Below are positions 8,041 to 10,987 of a stretch of DNA of 10,987 nt, one piece after another. Numbering within the stretch: position 1 is the first letter of the stretch; every line of letters starts with the position of its first letter. A program made the translations under genes and the position numbers. The DNA lies in the NCBI GenBank assembly GCA_032560695.1, contig JAWGHR010000019.1, forward strand, positions 1-10,987. Direction: 5' to 3'. Below the pieces are notes generated by a model. It saw only the letters and a program-made list of their open reading frames with translations, had not been told where the DNA came from and ran no database searches. The DNA comes from Peptoniphilus_A harei_B. Lineage in GTDB: Bacteria; Bacillota; Clostridia; Tissierellales; Peptoniphilaceae.

Positions 8041-8270
8041 TTATAAAATGGCTTTTACATTCCCAATTCCACATCTTTCATCATTCAATTCTGTAGCAAT
8101 TTGATTAATCGCTATCAGGTCAAATGATTACGCATTGTAATAAATTCCCACATCTATATCAGAATCTTCTGTATGGGTGCCTCTTGCACATGAACCCCTA
8201 ATATAATACCTCTCACGCAAGGCCAAGAAGATAATTTCTCTGTTACCATTTGAATAGCATTGTCTACCAT
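8041..8270 (-). pseudogene. Nucleotidyltransferase-domain protein, truncated and frameshifted
   Basis: The start at 8270 (MVDNAIQMVTEKLSSWP) changes frame near 8205-8218. It then gives the polymerase-beta-type nucleotidyltransferase signature GSCARGTHTEDSDID (8152-8196), i.e. GS-x-x-R-G-T with S-D-x-D metal ligands, followed by VGIYYNA and an in-frame TAA at 8128-8130, and SFDLIAINQIATELNDE. It ends at 8041 after about 76 codons, whereas full-length relatives as I recall them are about 250 residues. Family members include antibiotic adenylyltransferases and MNT-type toxin or antitoxin proteins. This copy is inactive, so the original role cannot be decided. Confidence 0.8.
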
Positions 8271-8289
8271 ACTAATACACCCCTTTAAT

Positions 8290-9006
8290 ATCAAAAGCTA
8301 TAGTCCCTTTTATTGGTCCACTTACAATTTATCAGTACTAAAAATAAAATAATTATCGTTCCAGCATACCCTTTCATTAACACTTCCAGTGCCTCCAGGC
8401 TAGGTATATCAAGAAAATTACTTGGTTCATCCATTAATAATATATTATAACTACCCATAAGCTTTTTGGCCAGCATTAATTTAATAATTTCGCCCCCACT
8501 TAAACAGATGGTTTTTTGTTAATATCCCCATCTTTAATTCCCATGGAAGTGAGTAATGAGCGGTTTTTGGAAATATTGTAATCACAATCCTCCTGTATAA
8601 ATTCCATAACCTTTCGATTATGGTTATATTTATACCCATTTTAGGAAAATTAGCCTACTTCTGCCTTAGGGGATATTGATATACCATCTTCATGGTTTAA
8701 TATCATTTCGATTAGAGTTGTTTTCCAGTACCATTTTCTCCAGTTAGTGCCACATTTGCCCCGATAGGAATTTGGAAGGAGGCTTTTTTAAATAGCACAT
8801 TATCCCCAAAGTTCCTATTCCCTTCTTCTCCAATAATAGGGTAGGGATTATGAAGTTCAAATGCCTTGCTCTGTTTAAAACGAATAGCGCTGACGTTTTC
8901 TAGAGCTTTTATTTCCCCCAAACCTTCAATTCTCTGCTCAATGGACTTAGCAGCATTATGCAATGTTTCTTGCTTGTTTCCTATAGTTTTCTGATGGAAT
9001 ATTTAT
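8290..9006 (-). pseudogene. ABC-F ATPase (ribosome protection type), C-terminal half, multiply broken
   Basis: ABC-F proteins are soluble twin-ATPase factors that act on ribosomes; some displace macrolide, lincosamide, streptogramin or pleuromutilin drugs. Here one finds the end of the interdomain linker (NIPSENYRKQARNIA, then AAKSIEQRIEGLGEIKALEN), the second ATPase domain with Walker A GENGTGK (about 8720-8742), signature LSGGE (8489-8503), Walker B NILLMDEPSNFLD and the tail near 8290. Frameshifts lie near 8958, 8720 (one A lost in the lysine codons of Walker A), 8505 and 8340. Two in-frame TAA codons sit at 8650-8652 and 8641-8643. The first ATPase domain is missing entirely: the sequence joins the Fic fragment at about 9005-9015. 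The resistance phenotype it once gave is unknown. Confidence 0.85.
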
Positions 9007-9007
9007 T

Positions 9008-9329
9008 TTACTGGCTTCTACCATTCCCTTCCCTAAAAGGATGTGCAACATTCATTTCTACATATTTTTCAATAATACTATCAAAATCGGACCCTGGCAT
9101 CTTTTCAATAACTTCCAGGTTAGATTCTAAAAATCCAACAGGAGCAAAACGAAAATTACCTTTTGATAAATTAACTGTCCTTATTTTTCTTGCACAATCA
9201 AATACATCTTGAAATATATAATGATGAATTTGTTGCACTCCCTTAAATGTTCCTACTTCAAAGGTATCTATTATCCCGTCATCAAAAAGTTCATAAGCTC
9301 TTTTTTGTTAATTCTGTATTTTCCCACAT
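9008..9329 (-). pseudogene. Fic-domain AMPylase fragment
   Basis: Fic proteins transfer AMP or a related group to target proteins and often act as toxins. The start at 9329 (MWENTELTKK) has GGAGGT 7 nt upstream. After a frameshift in the A6 run at 9301-9306 the frame continues RAYELFDDGIIDTFEVGTFK, then KIRTVNLSKGNFRFAPVGFLE and EKYVEMNVA. It reaches the catalytic motif HPFREGNGR at 9043-9017, which includes the catalytic histidine. The motif normally continues xxR and the protein extends well beyond it. Here the frame runs into SQ-stop because the rest was deleted and replaced by the ABC-F remnant. Inactive. Confidence 0.85.
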
Positions 9330-9332
9330 AAA

Positions 9333-9540
9333 TCATACCTCCTTTTCATATAACATATCTCTTGTTCCATATTCCCCCTGTTATTCTATAAACTCTTTTG
9401 GGATTATGCCTTCTGAAAATCTTACTCTTTTATGTAAGAAGTTATCAGCTTTTAACTATTAAAATTATCACTAAACCCAAAAGATTTGTTGCACATTTTT
9501 CTATATCCACGACGCAGTTTATAAACTACACGCTTCTTTA
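9333..9540 (-). pseudogene. Broken small gene upstream of fic, possible partner
   Basis: Two short frames look like one former gene of about 70 residues: KKRVVYKLRRGYRKMCNKSF (from about 9537 to a TAA near 9456) and, one base shifted, LKADNFLHKRVRFSEG with IIPKEFIE, an in-frame TAA, then QGEYGTRDMLYEKEV to a TGA at 9333-9335. This stop lies 3 nt from the fic start, an operon-like spacing in which an antitoxin often precedes a Fic toxin. I do not recognise the family, so the antitoxin reading rests on position only. Confidence 0.4.
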
Positions 9541-9541
9541 A

Positions 9542-9676
9542 TTATAATATATTTTCATCTTTTAGTTCTTTTATTGCCTTTTTCACGGCTGTTTTTATTA
9601 CAAAATATAGGATTATTGCTGGTATTCCTAGGTATAAAGGTAATGAAATAAAAAGTGAAGGTAAAACATTAATCAT
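9542..9676 (-). CDS. Small single-pass membrane peptide, 44 residues
   Basis: An intact frame starting at 9676 with AAGGAG about 10 nt upstream. Residues 1-29 are hydrophobic (MINVLPSLFISLPLYLGIPA then IILYFVIK), forming one membrane helix with a proline-glycine kink. The tail is basic and then charged (TAVKKAIKELKDENIL), so the C-terminus is probably cytoplasmic. Tiny genes of this kind occur in Firmicute mobile elements; function unknown. The frame continues beyond its TAA into the next decayed stretch without a shift, so the stop might be secondary. The upstream region shares blocks with the tet(T) leader. Confidence 0.65.
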   Translation of the reverse strand: MINVLPSLFISLPLYLGIPAIILYFVIKTAVKKAIKELKDENIL

Positions 9677-9724
9677 ATGAGTTCACTCCTTTAATTTCAA
9701 TTAAGTTCGCTTAATACTACATAT
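9674..9724 (-). repeat. Leader block, copy 2 (upstream of small membrane gene)
   Basis: Written on the plus strand: catatga (9674-9680), 4 bases, actcctttaatt (9685-9696), and after a 14-bp insertion ttaatactacatat (9711-9724). This is the same order as at 7385-7419. Further upstream are an AT-rich ATT triplet run (9730-9744) and a TTGACA (9774-9769), but no -10 box at proper distance from it, so I do not call a promoter. Confidence 0.7.
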
Positions 9725-9797
9725 ACGTAATTATTATTATTATTTTAAATGTAATTATACTAACTAATTGTCAACTATTAAAGAACTAATATTCTTG

Positions 9798-9930
9798 CCC
9801 CCTCTCATACATTGCTTACAGCAATCAACTTTAATTACTCTAAGCAATACACAAAATATATTTATTTAAAGTTCCTGAAACCCTTGGTTTCATAACATTA
9901 ACTGCACCCATCACTATTATGACACGTTCC
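9798..9930. repeat. Conserved element end, copy A (right end of insertion)
   Basis: Direct, diverged copy of 4368-4495; see that entry for the shared blocks. It abuts the core cctgt at 9931-9935. On the minus strand it supplies the last 29 codons of the frame that begins in the res N-terminus. Confidence 0.75.
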
Positions 9931-10247
9931 CCTGTAGCTAAATCTATATTAGCAAATAGTTTATCCTTAATTTGAAGACTTTTTTTATAATCATCAAGCT
10001 TTAAATACTTTTTCATTAATTCTGAATTATTTCTATAATTTTCTTCAACTATATCAGCTAATGAATTATACATACCTGAAGCTAAATAAACTACCGCAGA
10101 TTTTATTGCCTCTTTTTGGTATACTCTATCTCCACATAAAATGTCCAAAAATCTTTCCCACTTATCTAAGTTAAGACATGATCTGTTATAATTTTCATTT
10201 ACTTTAAGAATCAAATCCTTTTGATTAAATACAATTTTACTTTCCAT
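9840..10247 (-). pseudogene. res: Res N-terminal fragment with foreign tail
   Basis: The start at 10247 (MESKIVFNQKDLI) lies one base after the methyltransferase stop (TAGAATG), with AAGGAG overlapping the end of that gene, so the two are translationally coupled. Residues 1-106 are native: a helical N-terminal region (KEAIKSAVVYLASG, YNSLADIVEENY, YLKLDDYKKSLQ) leading to KLFANIDLATG, the first half of Walker A. The next 29 residues (ERVIIVMGAVNV and onward to a TAG at 9840) are translated from the inserted element's end. The matching C-terminal part with TGKSYVIYGIAQ is at 779-3022. A 135-residue protein may still be made but lacks all ATPase and nuclease motifs. Confidence 0.85.
9912..9940. 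other. Right insertion junction (attR-like) in the res P-loop
   Basis: The 19-bp element end (9912-9930) is followed by the core cctgt (9931-9935) and then by native res codons encoding NIDLAT on the minus strand. Homology of the two element-end copies stops at the start of the core, as expected for a recombination boundary. Confidence 0.75.
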
Positions 10248-10248
10248 T

Positions 10249-10987
10249 CTATTTCTCCTTAGATAAAGATACAGTAACATCATTACCGTAAACATCCGTA
10301 AATATAAATACTGTTTTATCTCCCAATAATTTATTTGGTATATGCCACTCTATACTTTCAATTTTATTATCGTTGTAATTTATTTTTGTATCTCTATCTT
10401 CCTTTTTGTTGCTTTCTATCTCATTCCAAAATCTTACATCGTCTAATAAAAATTCTTTTCCATTATAATCATAGTTCACAAATATACTTGATAGTGTTAA
10501 AAAATTGTCTGATACTATGCCATTAAGTGGATCGCTAATGAATTTTGCAACTTTTAAAATTGCTTCTTTTTTCGTTACTACTAATTCACACTCAACTTCT
10601 GGTGTATATATAAATTGAAATCCCTTCATTTCTTCTATATCATTTACATCATCTTTACTTCTTGGCTGTCTAGACTTTGTGAATGGTGTTTTATGAAGTT
10701 CTTCTATCATTTCATACGGAACTTTTAGAAAGTAATATCTTGTATCATCTAGTTCTTCATAGTCTGCAATAAAATCCACTCTTGTTGCAGGAGCAACAAT
10801 ATATACTCTACTATATCTCTTAGATTTTATATTCTTGTGAAGTTCATTTATATAATTATAGTCTACAGCCGACTCTTTATGTTCAATATAATTAAAAACT
10901 TTTACTGGAAATCCTCTTTTTTCTCCGTCAAATTTTACTCCTGAAGATTTTATTTCTTTAGTATCATATTCAAAAAGTTGAGATACA
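10249..10987 (-). CDS. Probable DNA methyltransferase (Mod) of the res operon, C-terminal part
   Basis: The frame is open to the right edge: 245 visible residues, stop TAG at 10249-10251. No catalytic methylase motif (DPPY or FxGxG) is in view, so the call rests on context and general character. Recognisable stretches are VSQLFEYDTKEIKSSGVKF, KRYSRVYIVAPATRVDFIAD, RYYFLKVPYEMIEELHKTPF and GDKTVFIFTDVYGNDVTVSL. It directly precedes and overlaps the signals of res, as mod precedes res in type III systems. A Mod subunit would supply target recognition and N6-adenine methylation. It reads normally to its end, so methylation could persist although res is split. An alternative is a different protein of a helicase-nuclease defence operon. 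Confidence 0.55.
   Translation of the reverse strand, partial: VSQLFEYDTKEIKSSGVKFDGEKRGFPVKVFNYIEHKESAVDYNYINELHKNIKSKRYSRVYIVAPATRVDFIADYEELDDTRYYFLKVPYEMIEELHKTPFTKSRQPRSKDDVNDIEEMKGFQFIYTPEVECELVVTKKEAILKVAKFISDPLNGIVSDNFLTLSSIFVNYDYNGKEFLLDDVRFWNEIESNKKEDRDTKINYNDNKIESIEWHIPNKLLGDKTVFIFTDVYGNDVTVSLSKEK

Noticed and set aside
9247..9462. Plus-strand frame of 71 codons
   Set aside because: Antisense to the fic start and its upstream remnant, which have coding motifs and a GGAGGT site.
9755..9774. TTGACA (9774-9769) followed by TATAAT as a promoter for the small membrane gene
   Set aside because: The two hexamers are only 9 bp apart; no -10 box lies at 16-18 bp, so they cannot work as a pair.
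10248..10295. Longer start for the Res N-terminal fragment (ATG at 10295)
   Set aside because: It overlaps the end of the methyltransferase and lacks a ribosome binding site; the ATG at 10247 has AAGGAG at correct spacing.
1..10987. CRISPR array, tRNA or rRNA
   Set aside because: No regularly spaced repeats, cloverleaf-like sequence or rRNA signature was seen on either strand.

Overview
The DNA is AT-rich (roughly 70% A+T by eye), uses strong GGAGG-type ribosome binding sites and carries relaxase, restriction-modification and tet(T)-like genes. This points to a low-GC Firmicute (Clostridia, Streptococcus or a Gram-positive anaerobic coccus) and to accessory DNA, probably cargo of an integrative or mobilisable element. 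Almost everything except the first gene lies on the minus strand.

Layout. Bases 1-765 (+) are the C-terminal end of a relaxase. It converges on a type III-like restriction operon that runs leftward from the right edge: a probable methyltransferase (Mod) C-terminus (10249-10987), then the helicase-nuclease gene res. The res gene is cut in two. Its first 106 codons sit at 9931-10247 and the remainder at 779-3022. Both breakpoints fall inside the Walker A (P-loop) codons and share the 5-bp sequence cctgt (3018-3022 and 9931-9935). Removing 3018-9930 (6913 bp) leaves 317 + 2239 = 2556 bp, exactly 852 codons, and recreates a canonical LATGTGKS P-loop in an 851-residue protein. This is the main result of the window: a site-specific insertion into the ATPase motif of a restriction enzyme.

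Inside the insertion. At 4486-4510 lies a third site that matches the insertion's right end, core and left end joined together (21 of 25 positions). About 130 bp before this site is a diverged copy of the last ~130 bp of the insertion. The simplest reading is two related elements in tandem. A 1.5-kb unit (3018 to ~4495) carries one intact gene, an S66 LD-carboxypeptidase/MccF-like peptidase. A 5.4-kb unit (~4496 to 9930) carries tet(T)-like ribosomal protection, with a promoter, a 7-residue leader peptide and an attenuator, plus a graveyard of GNAT acetyltransferase, nucleotidyltransferase, ABC-F, Fic and a possible Fic partner, and one intact 44-residue membrane peptide. No recombinase is visible in either unit, so they look non-autonomous.

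How it works together. The restriction nuclease is probably inactivated while its methyltransferase may persist. The functional cargo is antibiotic-related: tetracycline protection and possible peptide-antibiotic or cell-wall peptide cleavage. Other resistance-type genes have decayed by frameshifts, stops and an internal deletion fusing Fic to ABC-F. The 14-bp and 23-bp blocks shared by the tet leader and the small membrane gene show that a regulatory leader has been duplicated within the cargo.
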